64,000 nucleotides of DNA from Nectonema munidae. Taxonomy: Eukaryota > Nematomorpha > Nectonematoida > Nectonematidae. Every line of letters begins with the position of its first letter. Positions within the stretch are counted from its first letter, which is position 1. The translations under genes and the position numbers were made by a program. Below are positions 10,369 to 49,342 of this stretch, piece after piece. The DNA lies in assembly GCA_030549495.1 (NCBI GenBank), contig JAUIRK010001052.1:992001-1056000 (forward strand), written 5' to 3'. The notes beneath the pieces are model-generated. The model did no database searches and had not been told where the DNA came from. It was given only the letters and a program-made list of their open reading frames with translations.

Positions 10369-13300
10369 TAGAGATGTATCGGATATCCGCATCCTCATAT
10401 GCGGATCATCCGCAAAAAAACAAACATCCGCTCCGCATCCTCATCCGCGGATTCTTTTGATGTTGAAATCCGCATCCGCAATAAGATTCTAATACCTGTT
10501 TTACATTACCTAAGTCAAATAGTACAGCATATTAGATGCAAATTTATAGATAACAAAGTATTAAGTTACTCGGATTTATTTGAGAGATGTCATTGCGTTA
10601 GATGAGTCGCAAGCGATATATCCAATTTAGTGTAATGGGTTAGTGTAGCGTACTGCTTCACAGTCTAGTTAATTATGTAACACTGCAAAGAGGTAGAATT
10701 GATAGGAAAAAAATTTAGAGAATAAAAATTGCAATATGCCTCCTCATATACGGCATTGCAATCTAAAGAGAAAATGAAAGAGCAACAATACAAACAGAAG
10801 AGCACGTTTTTCAAGTCATAGATAACATGATGTTAGATATAATAGTAAGCACTAAGCAGCAGCTCATAAATCATAATTCATTTCACACAAATGATAAAGC
10901 TGTCTCTTTTTCCACATCCTTAGTAATCGCGTCTAGAAGCCTACTACTGCATAGTGCGTCTGCCTGCATCGATCAGTTCTTTCTCCAAACTAAAATAAAA
11001 TACGCACTTTTATAAAAGACAAAACAAATGTAAGCAATATTTACCACTTCTTTCATATTTGTGTACAGATAAATAGATTGTACAATGTACATATGCAAAT
11101 TTATATAAAATTCGAATTCATATACTATTTTTCCGATGTTTGAAATCTTACTAATTCCTTACTTTTTCAGTCCATTTCAAATTTTATAAAGTTATCAATA
11201 GAGTTTTGATATAAGATAGTAGCTTTTTCCGAATGATTAATACTTAATTAACTATTATTTTTTTAAAGTTTTTTTTCATATTTTCAAATCTTTTTTTCAA
11301 ACTGTAAAAACTGAAAAAAATACAAATAGTTTTAATGCACTTATTTCAAAAGTTAGTTTGGGATAAAAAATGTTCTATTTAGGTCAACTGTGAAAGTTTT
11401 CAAATTTTTTTCCAGTTAACTAAACACATTTGGATATTTTAAATTTAAAAATAGGTATTATTTATGAGTTTTCTTTTTTGAAAATTTTTAGGCGTTAATA
11501 ACACATAATAGTGTGAATTTGGCTTTGGGAAAAAGTTCAAGAAATTTTGCATTATATTGTTTGAAAACTTATAAATGTAATTACATGCTTTTATCTCACA
11601 GCATTCCTATTTTTTTTTTACATTTTTAGAAATTATTATAAGTTAAAATGACATCAAAAAGTAGTCTAGTGTGGAAATATTTTGAAATTTTAGAAAAAGA
11701 TTCAGTATGCTGTGTTTTATGTGAGAAAAAGTACTCGAGAAAAGGAAGAGGGACTACTTCTTTAAGAAATCATTTGAAGTCAAAGCATTCAGATATTTCA
11801 AAACAATTAGAAAAAGAAGAATATCAAAAGAAAAATAGTTTAAAAATAACGCAAAATGTTAAATCTGAAGAAAAACAGAAAAGTATTACAGAGTGTTTTG
11901 CTGATGCAAAAAAATGGAAAGACTCAAGTGAAAACTCGCGCAAAATAGATTTTCTTATTTCAGAGATGCTTGTTTTAGACGATCTTCCTTTCAGTCATGT
12001 TGAAAATTTAGGGTTCACAAGATTTGTTTCGAGTGTTATACCAAACTACAAACTAAAGCAAAGAAATTTCTACTCTTCTTTAATTTGCGATAAAATTTAT
12101 GAATCTGTGAAAAAAAACGTGGAAAAAATTATATTTGAAGGAAAAGAAACTAAAATATCTTTTACAACAGATATTTGGTCTGATAGTGTTGCTGGTGTTT
12201 CACTCTTGAGCATAACAGCTCATACAATACAAGGTTTAGAGAAAGTGAATTTAGTTTTAGCCGCACATCCGCTTGAAGAACGTCATACTGGCGAATATAT
12301 TTCTCAAGTATTTCTTAAAACGCTTGAAAGTTGGAAGATAGAAAACAAACATGTTCATTGTGTATTGCGTGATGGTGGAAGTAACATTAAAAAAGCACTA
12401 AATCTTTGTAATTTGAGAAGTTTAGACTGTGCTATTCATAAAATTCAACAAGTTGTTAAGTATGGTTTAACATCCCATGTTGAAATAGAAAACCTATTAA
12501 AAAAAAGTCGTGATATAGGCTCTCATTTTCATCATTCTATTATGGCACAGGATGAATTAAAAAAAATTCAAGATCGTTTAAACTTTCCAAAAGTTTCAAT
12601 CTTGAATGACACACCTACTAGGTGGAATAGCACATTTTACATGTTGAAAAGATTACTCGAAGTAAAAGATTCGTTATGTGTTTATAGTGCTACAAATGTT
12701 AAAGTTAAGCAGATAAACAACTTTGAGTGGCTTTTAATGGAAAAAATAGTTGACGTCTTGGATCCATATGAGGAAATAACAAAAAAACTCAGCTACACAT
12801 CATCTCCAATTTCAGAAGTTATCCCCAATATTGTTGCCTTGAAAAAAACATTAACATATCAAAATACTGGAGAAAAAATATGGGTACATGAGGAAACGAA
12901 GATAATGTTTGTGGTGGAGAAATAATGAGATATCAAAAAGAGAAAAGAATCAATGGTACAACTATACATAGTTTGGATTGGTGGAGAATTAAAGAAAAAC
13001 AGTATCCATTTTTATCAAAAATTGCATTCCAATATCTCGTTTGTCCTCCTAGCACCGTGCAAAGCGAACAGCTTTTCAGTACTGCTGGAAACATTTATAC
13101 CAATAAAAGAAAAAGACTTCTAGGAGACAAAGTTGAAAAAATTTTATTTATCAAAAAAACTTACCTATGATAAAATTTAATTATTGTAAATAAATTTTTT
13201 AGTTTGCCAAGTTGTAAACAAATAAAGTTAAACAAAGGTTTGTTATATTAAAAAGTATAATGTCCGCATCCGCATTAATATAAATTTATTGATCTGCATC

Positions 13301-13373
13301 CGCATCCTCTCGGATGTCAAGTGAGATATCCGCATCCGCGGATCTAAAAAATTTCACATCCGATACATCTCTA
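10369..13373 (+). mobile_element. hAT element (TAGAGATG ends) with perfect 8-bp target duplication
   Basis: ATCGTAGC flanks both sides (10361-10368 and 13374-13381). The ends are inverted: TAGAGATGTATCGGAT at 10369 and ATCCGATACATCTCTA at 13358-13373. Subterminal sequence at both ends is dominated by CCGCATCC/GGATATCCGC motifs, presumably transposase-binding repeats. Length is 3005 bp. It carries the transposase described at 11648-13170. It landed inside the pol tail of the Ty3/Gypsy fossil. The 362-bp MITE at 30162-30523 shares its ends. Confidence 0.93.
11648..13170 (+). pseudogene. BED-finger hAT transposase, probably internally deleted
   Basis: From ATG 11648 the protein starts with a BED zinc finger (VWKYFEI, CCVLCEKKYSRKG, LRNHLKSKH; C-x2-C and H-x5-H pattern). 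The hAT core follows (TTDIWSDSVAG, CVLRDGGSN, DCAIHKIQQVV, PTRWNSTFYML). The first frame of 425 codons stops at 12923-12925. A second, overlapping frame (12925-13170) supplies the dimerisation segment (WWRIKEKQYPFLSKIAFQYL, STVQSEQLFSTAGN). The linker between core and dimerisation region is much shorter than in relatives of this type, about 100 residues by my estimate. A deletion plus frameshift therefore seems more likely than a functional two-part gene. The lineage resembles ZBED4/ZBED6-like hATs. Confidence 0.85.
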
Positions 13374-16300
13374 ATCGTAGCATGTGTTGGACTAGCTCAA
13401 GTAGCAGTACCACTTCAACGATCGTATCGTATTTTTTTACAAAAAATCTCTATTTGACATATCTTTTTAAAAAAAAAGCCAAGAGGGTAGGGCAGTTCCA
13501 CAAGTAGAACGTCTTTCAAAACTAAGCAAACGCTCATGAGGTGAGACATTCGTAGACGTACAAAGAAGAGATCTAATTGCATGAAGAGAGATTCGTGTAA
13601 AACACTCTGCCAGGCATTAATGGATAACTTTCTTGACTCGAGTGATAAGGAGATGGTGTTCCATATAATTCCGTTGTATCTTTCGCACTGTCCGTTCCCT
13701 CTAGGATTATATGCAGTAGAACGACTATGACAGATTCCAAGACGCACAAGAAATCTTTTGAAGTCGTCGGATGTAAACGAAGTTCCACGGTCCGAATGAA
13801 TAAAGGAAGGGAGTCCAAAAATAGAGAAGATATTTGTTAGACATTTGATAGCCGTTTGAGAACTACAATCGGCATGGGAAGGCAAAAGGAAAACGGCTAT
13901 ACTCGTCTACCACTGTAAAAAGATAACGTTAAAATGAAGAAACTGGAAGTGGCCCCTTGTAATCAATAGATAGGCGCTGGAATGGAGAGTTAGCACGAAC
14001 AAGACTTGTCACACAGTACAGTCAGAAACTACACGTCTTACTTCTTCCAGAGAATAAGCCATATTCCTTGAACGTACAAAGTACCAAAAACGCTGGATTC
14101 CTGGATGGACCAGTGAGTCATGAATGGATTTCAACTCCGCTAACGAAGAGATCGCTGCCCCACATGTTCGTGACAAAATATCGGCTACTACATTTTCTCG
14201 TCCAGGTCGATACACTATGTCATGAAAATGGAAGAAGTTCCATCTTCCATCTTGAAATTTTTTCATTCTTAATTTTTCCTTGGTTACTTGCTGAAAACAT
14301 AAAGGAAACTGCCTGTTGATCAGTAACGATCGAAAAGTGCTTACCTGCGAACAAGTTTTTCCATTTTCAAATGGATTCCACTATTGTATATGCCTCTTTC
14401 TCAACTATGTGATGACGCAATTCTGATGAATTCAACGAGCAAGAAAAGAATGCAACTGGTTTTCCACACTGAAGCAATGTACCTCCAATAGCTTTTTGTC
14501 ATGCATCAGTCTCAAGAACAAACGGCAAATCATCATCAATAACTGTAACGGAAGATTTAGCAACATCGTTTTTAAGATTTTGAAAAGTTTCCAGAGCGGT
14601 GGAGGACATCGGAAAAAACTTGTTTTCGACTAAATCTCTAATTTTGGAAGAATAGTTGGGAATCCATCTAGAATAATATGCGAACATTCCGATGATTCGT
14701 TGCAAGCCTTTAGAGTCAGAAGGAGGAGACATGTCTAAAAGTGGCTTCATACGATTGGGATCAGATTTTAAAACTCCATCGCATATTCTGTATCCAAGTA
14801 CATCTATTGAGGCGAGACCAAATCTTGGTTTGTCTTTGTTCAGCTCAAGGTTATACTTCCTAGCATCATCCAAGAAGCATTGCAAATTAGCGTCATGTTC
14901 AGTCTTTGTCTTACCGCAAATGGTATTATCATCCAAATAGGAGAAGGTAGTAAGAACGTTGTTATCAGAGATGAAACAATTCATGAAGCGTTGAAATGCA
15001 GACACCCCATTGGTCACACCCTTTGGCAAACGCTTAAATTGGTAAAGCTCACTTCCCGCTTGAAAAGCTGTATATGGACGATCTTCTGGACTCATCTCTA
15101 TTTGGTAATACATTTTTGAAAGATCGATAATACTAAAAACTCGGTATTGAGCAATCTGATTAACGATATCGTCAATTCGAGGTAAAGGATCAAGTTGAGT
15201 AAATCTGTTGATCGTTTTTGAAAAATCAACTACCATGCGTTTCTTTTTATTAGGTGATGATGTAATCACTATTTGGGCTCTCCATGGAGAAAAACTAGAC
15301 TCGATAATATCATCATTGAGCAGATGTTTAATCTTTTGAATAAAACGATTGTCTTCAGGGCAATAATTCCGAGACTTGGTGGCGATTGGTGAGCAAGGAG
15401 TCAGATTGCGGAAAAGTTTGACAGGAGAGCATTTCTTAGTAAGAGCACATATGTTTAGTGAATTTTGTGGTCTGCCAAAAGAAAGGTTAACGTTTTGGTG
15501 TAGTTTAAGAAAAGGCACACCTAATATCAATTCGGAACAGGAGTCTGGAAGAACAGTGAAACTTATTTTCTGGTAGTTTTTGCCGTTGAAAGTGATATCC
15601 TCTAAGCAATACTTTGTAAGCTTCAAAGAGAGAGTTGATGAAGCCATTGAAACAGTAGATTGGAAGTCAAAAGTTGGTAACTCAAGTTTGTTTACAATTT
15701 TTTCACTAACAAAATTGTCGGAACTACCAGTATCTACAAAGGCATTTAGTAGGCTTCCTCTAAGTTCAACAGATTTTGTGATTGGACTAGAGATCACAGA
15801 GTCACTAACATTGGCCAGAACGACACCAAACTCCGCATGGAGTCAAAACGGCAGACCTTAGCAAAATGCCCCATTTTGTGGCACTTTCGACATATTATTT
15901 GAGGAGCAGGACACAAGCATCGATCGTCTTTTGGGTGCCGTTTGCCGCTACAGTTATAGCATTTACCTCAGAGAGGACGAGAATCAGAAATCGCAGCAGA
16001 CATTGGTGTAGTTTCTTTAGAAGGCAAAACAGATTCGGTAGGCATGTCTCGGGAAGAAGCAGTCGGAGTATTAGCAGCGGTTGTAGGATAAGAAAGATCT
16101 TTAGAGACATAGGATATCGGGGGAAAGACGATTTAAGGCTTGGAGGTATTGGTCAATGGTCTCGTTCTCCTGCTGTAAACGGGTAGAAAGTAAATGCCTT
16201 GCATGAATAATACTAGGAGACTTTTCATAGGACGACTTAAGTTGATCAATAGCATCATTGAAGTTTGAACAGCCCTCGATAATATCAGCAACAAAGGGGC

Positions 16301-16457
16301 CAAAGTACAGATATAAAACTTCAAGCTTATTATGGCTTAGCTGTTCAATAGTAGCAAGGTAGTATTTAAAATTACGATACCAAAGTTTCCATAACTTTCC
16401 ACATTGTGGATCAAAAGTAGGTGTATCAAATTTATCAAGGCGAATTATTTTGTCCAT

Positions 16458-18000
16458 GTAAGATTAATAAAAAATATTGTCATGTAGTAGTGTGTAAACA
16501 AATTAAAGATAACCAAAGCTTGGCTTTATTCTATATAATCTAAGTATCAGCCATGCGTAACTTGGATATAAAGGAAATAAAACAGTAGAACAAAAGCATC
16601 AAATTTACTAATCATGATAGCTAGCTAATGTGTAAGAATAATATGCTCAATTTACATTAAAAAATAAATTCGTCTCCCAGAATTTAACAAATTATTCCAG
16701 AGTTATTAAAAGATATCACTTCATGAAAATACTTTTTTGTAAAAAACCCCTATTCTTTACATTTTATTCACTGCGTGTATTAATTTTTAAAATATATCAT
16801 AATAAAAATGTTAAAACATGAGATTCATTGATCTGCATACATGATATGAACAACATAAATGCTTTCTTTCATTAATGTTGCCTAGACAGAGCCTTGTTCA
16901 CGATTTTTTATTGTATGTGTTTTGAATTATATAATATATGATAACCTTTTTACTGATATGTAAATTAACACATTTGGTAAAATGATGGAGAAGTTTATTA
17001 GAAACCAAGAACTTGTGTTTGTTTCTCGCTTCGCTCCAAACATTGGTTGATTAATGAACATACATTCTTTATCGAAAAAAAATAATATTAACACTTTTAA
17101 CGGGTTTTGATTGATTTTCAAATCGAATAAAGATCAGAATTGAATTGGATATACTTCAAAATGGGCATATATGTGATAAAAATATTTTAAATATCGTTCA
17201 TAAAAAAATTCAATTTTGAGAGGAGTAGCCATTTTAAATCACTCTTTTTTTCACAACTTTGTTTAATTTTAATCACAAAATTTATGACGATTCAATTGAC
17301 CATATCAGAATTTGGTAAGTTACGTTGAAATTGATTGCAAAAAGCATATGAAATGTGAGAACCAGAGGAGGAGGACCTAAAGCCACATACACGATTTGAG
17401 CAAAAAAAGTTTTACCCAGCACTTCTTCATTTAAAAAATTATCTGTGTTCATTTTGGTTTGAAAAGATTCAGATTGAATTTTCAAGATATTCTAGAAGGC
17501 AAATAGTTATAAAAAAACCTTGTACATTTGTTTTTATAATCTAAAGGTTTAATATATAAAATAATGTAAATTTTTTGTGCTCTATTCAAGCTCCCCGTTC
17601 CCAAAAAATTTTTCTTGTGCGTGCACTGAAAGTGACTTGCAAATATAAGTGAAAATAACGATTTAAGCCTATTTGTAGTAATATCTTTTACATTTTTGCG
17701 AAGTTATGCACCCCTAATTCCTTAAAATTAATTTTTTGAAGGGCTCAATTCTTTTTTGGCAAAACTAACCTTAAAAATGCTAAAATTTTATTGTAAAAAG
17801 CACAATGAAAAAGGCAGTGTGAACGTTTAATAGGTTATAATTGAGCTATTTTTCTAAAAAATATCTATTTCAGCAAATATTATCCTAATCACAAAATATA
17901 CTCTTTTTAAAATAAAATCAATTTTTAGATGGCGTTAAAATTTAATGAATAAAAAATTCAAATATAAATTTTTAGAATGAGTTTTGCATAGGGGATATAC
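16458..18000. other. AT-rich intergenic DNA, nothing recognised
   Basis: Lies beyond the gag end of the Ty3/Gypsy fossil, where a 5' LTR might be expected, but I see no matching terminal repeat at the other end of the fossil and no gene. Confidence 0.4.
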
Positions 18001-19240
18001 CAGAGGTGCACCATTAAAACTTAGGATGCGAACTTTTTATTAAAATTTTCAAAATTTTTTATAAAAAAATATGTGTCCAATGAAACACACTATCATAATT
18101 ACCCGACATTATACTTGCACATGAGCTCTCAATCCCACCATATTTGCACTAATTTTGTCAAATTACGTTGTTTGTAATTCTGATTGCATCACTACCTTCT
18201 AGCTCAGTGGTTTTCAAAAGGGAGTCCGCGGTGCCCTAGGCGATCGCAAAGCAGTTGCATGGAGAGCGAGAAAGGGTCACTGAATGGATCGTTTTGCGCA
18301 ACATATTGCATCCATATTGGGCAATTTGCGATTTATACCAATATGTCACATTTAAAAGAATAAATGATTTAGTCTTTGAATTGAGTACTATTTTTACTTT
18401 TTTATTAATTTTCAGGCCTAATTTTATAGATGTAAATGTGCATTTTTCTTAATTGCTTAAAAAAAAATAAAATATGACTACTCATAGTTGACATTTGGTT
18501 TTACTGCATTATTGTCTGGTGGGGAAGAAGAACATAAATATCATTTGTTTTCTGAAGTGTTAGCATAAATTTTTCTAAAGCCTCTCAAGTGAAAACTTAA
18601 GGCACTCTGAGTGAAGCACTAGACTTCGGTAAGCAAAACGATTGTCTATAAACATAAAGCTAACTATTGCACAAATCTAGGTAACAGGAAGGTTTTTGCA
18701 AAATATTAAGTATGGTTTGAAAAGTTTCAAAAATATCTGTTGTTATAAAAATCCCACATTATATCGAATGTGCTAAGAAATTCAGAACTTATAAATTTGA
18801 AACATATCTTCCTGTCAAATGATACCGTTAGAAGATTAATAGGAGAAATGTCTGATGATATATCAGAAGTGGTTTTATTGATTCGGAATTCGATCTTCAA
18901 CTTTTTTGCAATTCATCTTGATGAAACGATGAATCGCACGTACAATATGTATAGGACAAGCACCTAATAATTTTTTGTTTTACAAAACTCTTAGCAGTAG
19001 AACCACTTCTAGAGAAATATTTTGCAAGGTTGGACAATTTTTTATAGCACATGTTATTAAGCCAGAACATTCAAATGGAAATCATATCTGATGAGTTGAA
19101 AAATGTTTCCAATGAAGTCATTAAAGTAGAGTATTTTATTTGAAGTAAATGCCTTACACTCTTGTTTGTTTTCCGATTTATGCCCAGAAAATGGTTTCGA
19201 AACCTCTTGCTGTACTCAAACGTGAGGTGGCTCTTGAAAC
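18001..19240 (+). mobile_element. Degenerate ZBED5-like hAT copy with composite left end
   Basis: Begins CAGAGGTGCACC at 18001. A second hAT-like start, CAGTGGTTTTCAAA, lies inside at 18205. The same 204-212 bp outer block joined to the same inner start recurs in inverted orientation at 60234-60018. Transposase remains appear at 18770-18967 (LSNDTVRRLIGEMSDDIS, FFAIHLDETMN), matching the LSNDT and DET motifs of ZBED5-like hATs. A weak C-terminal trace may extend to about 19240. No right end is identified. Confidence 0.65.
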
Positions 19241-20109
19241 GAAAAGTTTCGAAGCAATACTATGGAAATAAATCAAGTAAATTCTGCAAAGTAAACTAGA
19301 GGTGCATGTAGAATTTTCTGCTGTCCATTTTCGTATATTTCTATCAATTGTAGTCACCATATTTGAATGAAATTAGGCTGGAATTTATTTTGAATTAAGG
19401 CTGGAATGCTCTTTTAAACATATGTGTTGAGGAAAATACGATTTCATCAATAAACATTTTCTGAAGGCCATAAAACATCGTATTACGTATCTTAGCAAAG
19501 AAATTTCTCTGCTTTTTCCTAACCTACAAAAATTTAAAAATACTATCAATTTAACAAAACCCCGTTTCTAAATTTGTAATCTCCACGATCTCTCACTCTC
19601 TCATATATAATATCCTTTTTCTCTTTTTTTTTAACTAGCTACTTCCATAATTTACTTTGCTAAACCTTTCTGAGTATACATATTCTAGCACCTCGCTTAA
19701 CTATATATCCTAGAAAACTTAATGGTCGACGACTTAACTTCAAATTTACCCTCAATATCTTAGAAATTCCTCTACTCCTACCTTACTCTCGAGACCTTTT
19801 TAAGCCATATTAACTCATCCTACCTTGATAAATGGTAAATGTTAATTCCTAAAATCCACTAATTTCCGCCTTTCCTCACATGAGTTTCATACATGCATAC
19901 TTCAAAAAGAAAAAAAATTACTCCTCTACGTTTAATAATTGCTGACAATCCGGTTCATGCCCAATAAATATCTCTACCGAAACAATTTTTGCGGAAGTCC
20001 GTACTGTAGCTTTGGATGCAACCAATTAAATTCAAATTATAAAATTTATTTTTTCTGTTTTACTAATTTACCATATCTTAATAAAAAATGTCCATCATTT
20101 AATTTTAAT
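19241..20109. other. CDK5: Upstream region of CDK5
   Basis: Contains a pyrimidine-rich stretch at about 19560-19930. The CDK5 promoter and 5' UTR should lie here or further upstream, but I see no clear TATA box or initiator. Confidence 0.3.
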
Positions 20110-45881
<25,772 letters not shown>

Positions 45882-46010
45882 TAACTCAAGATGATGCTAA
45901 CTATCAATATTTTTTTTATATATGTTTGTATATTCAATACGATCTAGTTTCTAATCATTCCAATGTTACTGTGCAATACTTTTATACCCTTTTTATACCT
46001 TTTTTCTACA

Positions 46011-46016
46011 AATAAA
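46011..46016 (+). promoter_or_regulatory. CDK5: Candidate CDK5 polyadenylation signal
   Basis: AATAAA, 130 bp after the CDK5 stop, followed by T-rich sequence. Confidence 0.45.
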
Positions 46017-49000
46017 TTTTTATTTTTTTTCCAAACTCTCATGATCCACAGCTATAACGTTTTTTTCAACGAGTGAAATTTAACTTTCTTTTCAAAACAT
46101 TTTTTTCCAAAAAAAATGTCCAAAATAACACAAAAATCTAAATTACTCTTAAAATCTTACTAAATAATTGATTGCGAATCTGATGGTATCCTTTATTTTT
46201 TTTATGAAAATCAATCGAACCTGACAATCAATGCCAAAAATATAAACGTTCAAATGTAATTTATTTCCAAAATATTGTCTTTATTTATTAAGCCTGTTTT
46301 TGGTAATTAATTTACTCAAAATATTTCACCTATCAGAAAAATTGGCTTTCATAGGTGACTTAACGTTAAAACGCTCTTTCTCCATATTTTAAAATAAACT
46401 AATTCATGCACAGTCAATTTGATTCCGAAAATACTTTTGCCACTCTATATTTTAATTGTGGTTACTGTTTACTTCTTGCTAATTTGTGGTTATATTTTTT
46501 TGATCATTTTTAAACAATTTTTGTCGTATTTAGTAAATATATACATTCCTCTATTTTATCATGACATTTTTTGTCAAGCTGCTATACATAGTTAATGAAT
46601 TCAAAATTTCAATGTGGTACAAATGGTTATATATTTTGTTAATTCGACACTACATTGACTAAAATATATTTAAGTTAAATTGATAAAATAATTTTCTCTC
46701 TTGATATAGTAATTTTCTTATCCATGTCAGTATATAGCTCCTCAAATGACTACTGCGTTGACAATTTAAAAGTGAGGCCTATAACATATTTTATTACGCC
46801 GGTTGGCATTATATTTATCTTATGATCATGCGTTCTCTTTCAGATCCCTTACTTCTCTTATGAAAATATAAGCAATAAATAATGATTGTGAGAAAAACTT
46901 CTTCGGGATCTTTATTAATAAAATGGATATAAAACGTTGTTTTTAAAACTGTATAGAAATATAAACTTTCAATAGTGTATCTGATAATAATTCAACATTT
47001 TATAATTGCAACCTTTTCGTTTTTCTAAATTTTAATGTTTGCATTGTATACTAAAACAAAATAAATCGAAAAGTCTAAGTGTCTTCAAAACCTCGAAAAC
47101 ATTTGGAAACTAACTCGTAGCAATTGAACTTTCTTCACAGTCCTTATCTTTGCTTTCGTTATTCTGACACAATTGGGATGAAGATAATGTACTCCATATT
47201 TTCTTTATCACTTTGAATTTCAATAACATTCCTATCATCAAAGTCTATAAACCCAGAGTAAGAAAGATTGGACATTGTACATTGAAGAAAGATTTCTCCA
47301 CATGGTATCAGAATTATCTTTTTCAAGGTCTGTATCCTGTTTTGTCTAATATAAAAATTCCAAATTTTTTCTTAATTTATTTAAAAATTTGGTATTGCGT
47401 GGAAACTGTTTATTTGATTTAAGTGTTTTGATATACATAGTCCTTGGAGATTTAGTGGTGAGTAACTCAGTTTCAATATTTTTTTGTTTCAAGTCTACTC
47501 TGCGATAATAACTAGAGTTTGCATGTTTTGACATTAAAAATGATGAAAATTTTTCTATATATTCCAATCAAATTTTTTTCTCTTGCTCTTCAAGAAATTG
47601 TTTCCGTATCAACCAGAAAATTCTTATTTTGAAAGAATAGTCTAACTTATCTGTAGATTTATAACTATATAAGATAATTATTTATTTAGGGCAATATATT
47701 TTTTTCTTACCATGAAAATTTTTGTAAAATATACGATTTTTGTTTTTGAAGATGAATTTCAACTTATTTTTATCATTCGAAAGATGATATTTTTTGCTGG
47801 AGACCGGCTTCCAACTGCCGCAATCATCATAAATGTAATGTCCCTCGTTTCCTTTATAAGATCAACTATATATAAAACCTTTTCCTTCACACCATTTGGA
47901 ACACGTTCCAAAGCATTTGTAGAACTGAGTAAAATTTCTATAACTTATTGTATGAAAGAAAATTTTGAATTTTACTAGAGGAATTAATATTTAAAAGTGT
48001 GTCCGATGTTATACTTGAGGTGTTTTCTGCATTTCAATTTTCAATTTTTACTCTTTAATATCATTATCGGAAATTTTTTATTTAAAAACATCCAATATAG
48101 AAACTAAATCATCTGGGAAAAACCAATCTTTTGAATTTTAGATAGATGACCAAAGTATTTCAAAATCAACTTTTTTATGATCTCTATTTCTTGGCCAAAA
48201 TGTTTTATTTAAAATTTTAGGAATTAAATCATTTACAGCATTTAAGTCAGGATAAATAGATTTGATGCGCATACCTTGGACAGTATACAGAAGACCAAGA
48301 ACTTTTTAAGCATATTTTTTGCATTCCTCGTTTGTATCAACAGAAACAGCTAATTTTAAATTTTATTCTTTCATTCTTATAAAAATCCGTGAATAAATTG
48401 AGTTCACCTTATGTTTTTAACCTTAATTCATTTGCTAAAGATTCATTTCCAACAAAAGCAATAGATAAATATTGGATAAGCTTCAATTACCAGTAGTTTT
48501 ATTGACTTTTGTTTTGAAATAACACATTAAAGACGATTGATCGATGTTCTTAGAAGAACTTGATTTTACCAATTGATACTTTCCAGATAAAGGAAATATT
48601 TTTCTCAACGATGTAAAAAAGTACAATCATTCCAAGAATTAATTCTTTTAATGGCCTCAAAAAAATAAACCATTATAAAATAGATAACATTCAAATCAAA
48701 AAAAGCTAATGAAGTAACATATCGGCTTCAACGATACTTAAACTTTCTCATGGAGAATAGTAATTTTTTTTGTATATTTGGCATTTTATAAAACTAGATA
48801 TAATGTTAAGCGAGCGAGCAGTTTCCACATATTGAGTCATCACTCTTAAATAAAAAGTATATCATGTTTAATATGTAAACCCTATATGAGGCAGAGGAAT
48901 TGATTCTGCGCACCAAAATTTTGAGGCTAATTTTTGAAAAAAACGATGAAAATATGTTCTTCAAAATTAATGACTTTCCCTAATTTACTTATTTGGAATA

Positions 49001-49342
49001 TTTTTCTTATAAAAATTATTAGAGTATATGGATTTTTGTCTATTAAAAATTGAAACTAAAGAAGGATTAGAGATAAAATTCACATCGACTTAGGAATATT
49101 ATAGAAAGTAATATGTAATTCTTTCCTTAAATATATGTAAACTCCGATTCTCAGGTACGTTGAATTCATTGGTGGTATTTATTACTTGTCGATTCCAATT
49201 GAAAATGTTCTCAGTAAACTTATCAACCCGAATAATTCTAATCTATTCGTCTTCATCCATGTCCTCAGATACCATGAGCATTTTTGTGTCTATTTATTGA
49301 TTTGACTGTCTAATGATATCGATTACATTTTAGACTACTAAC
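46017..49342. other. Intergenic DNA 3' of CDK5
   Basis: No gene recognised. On the - strand about 48670-47720 there are scattered coding-looking stretches (LLYTVQGMRIKSIYPDLNAV, then WFFPDD) in changing frames, suggesting a decayed protein, probably from a transposon, that I cannot assign. Confidence 0.35.

Larger units (their letters stand above)
10085..16457 (-). mobile_element. Ty3/Gypsy LTR-retrotransposon fossil, interrupted by a hAT element
   Basis: Retroelement parts are arranged on the - strand in Ty3/Gypsy order. A gag-like region (about 16457-15860) ends in Cys-His knuckles of the CxxCxxxGHxxxxC type. An aspartic protease (DTGS) and reverse transcriptase with YLDD plus start of RNase H lie at about 15797-14500. 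An integrase with a zinc-binding region and the core occupies about 14270-13415, and the C-terminal tail of pol continues beyond the inserted hAT at 10361-10085. Protease-RT-integrase order separates it from Copia. I could not identify the LTRs or primer-binding site. It is broken in several places, not counting the 3-kb hAT insertion. It must be older than that hAT, whose target duplication is still perfect. Confidence 0.85.

Noticed and set aside
14068-16186. Several + strand open frames of 66-106 codons
   Set aside because: Antisense shadows of the retroelement fossil on the - strand.
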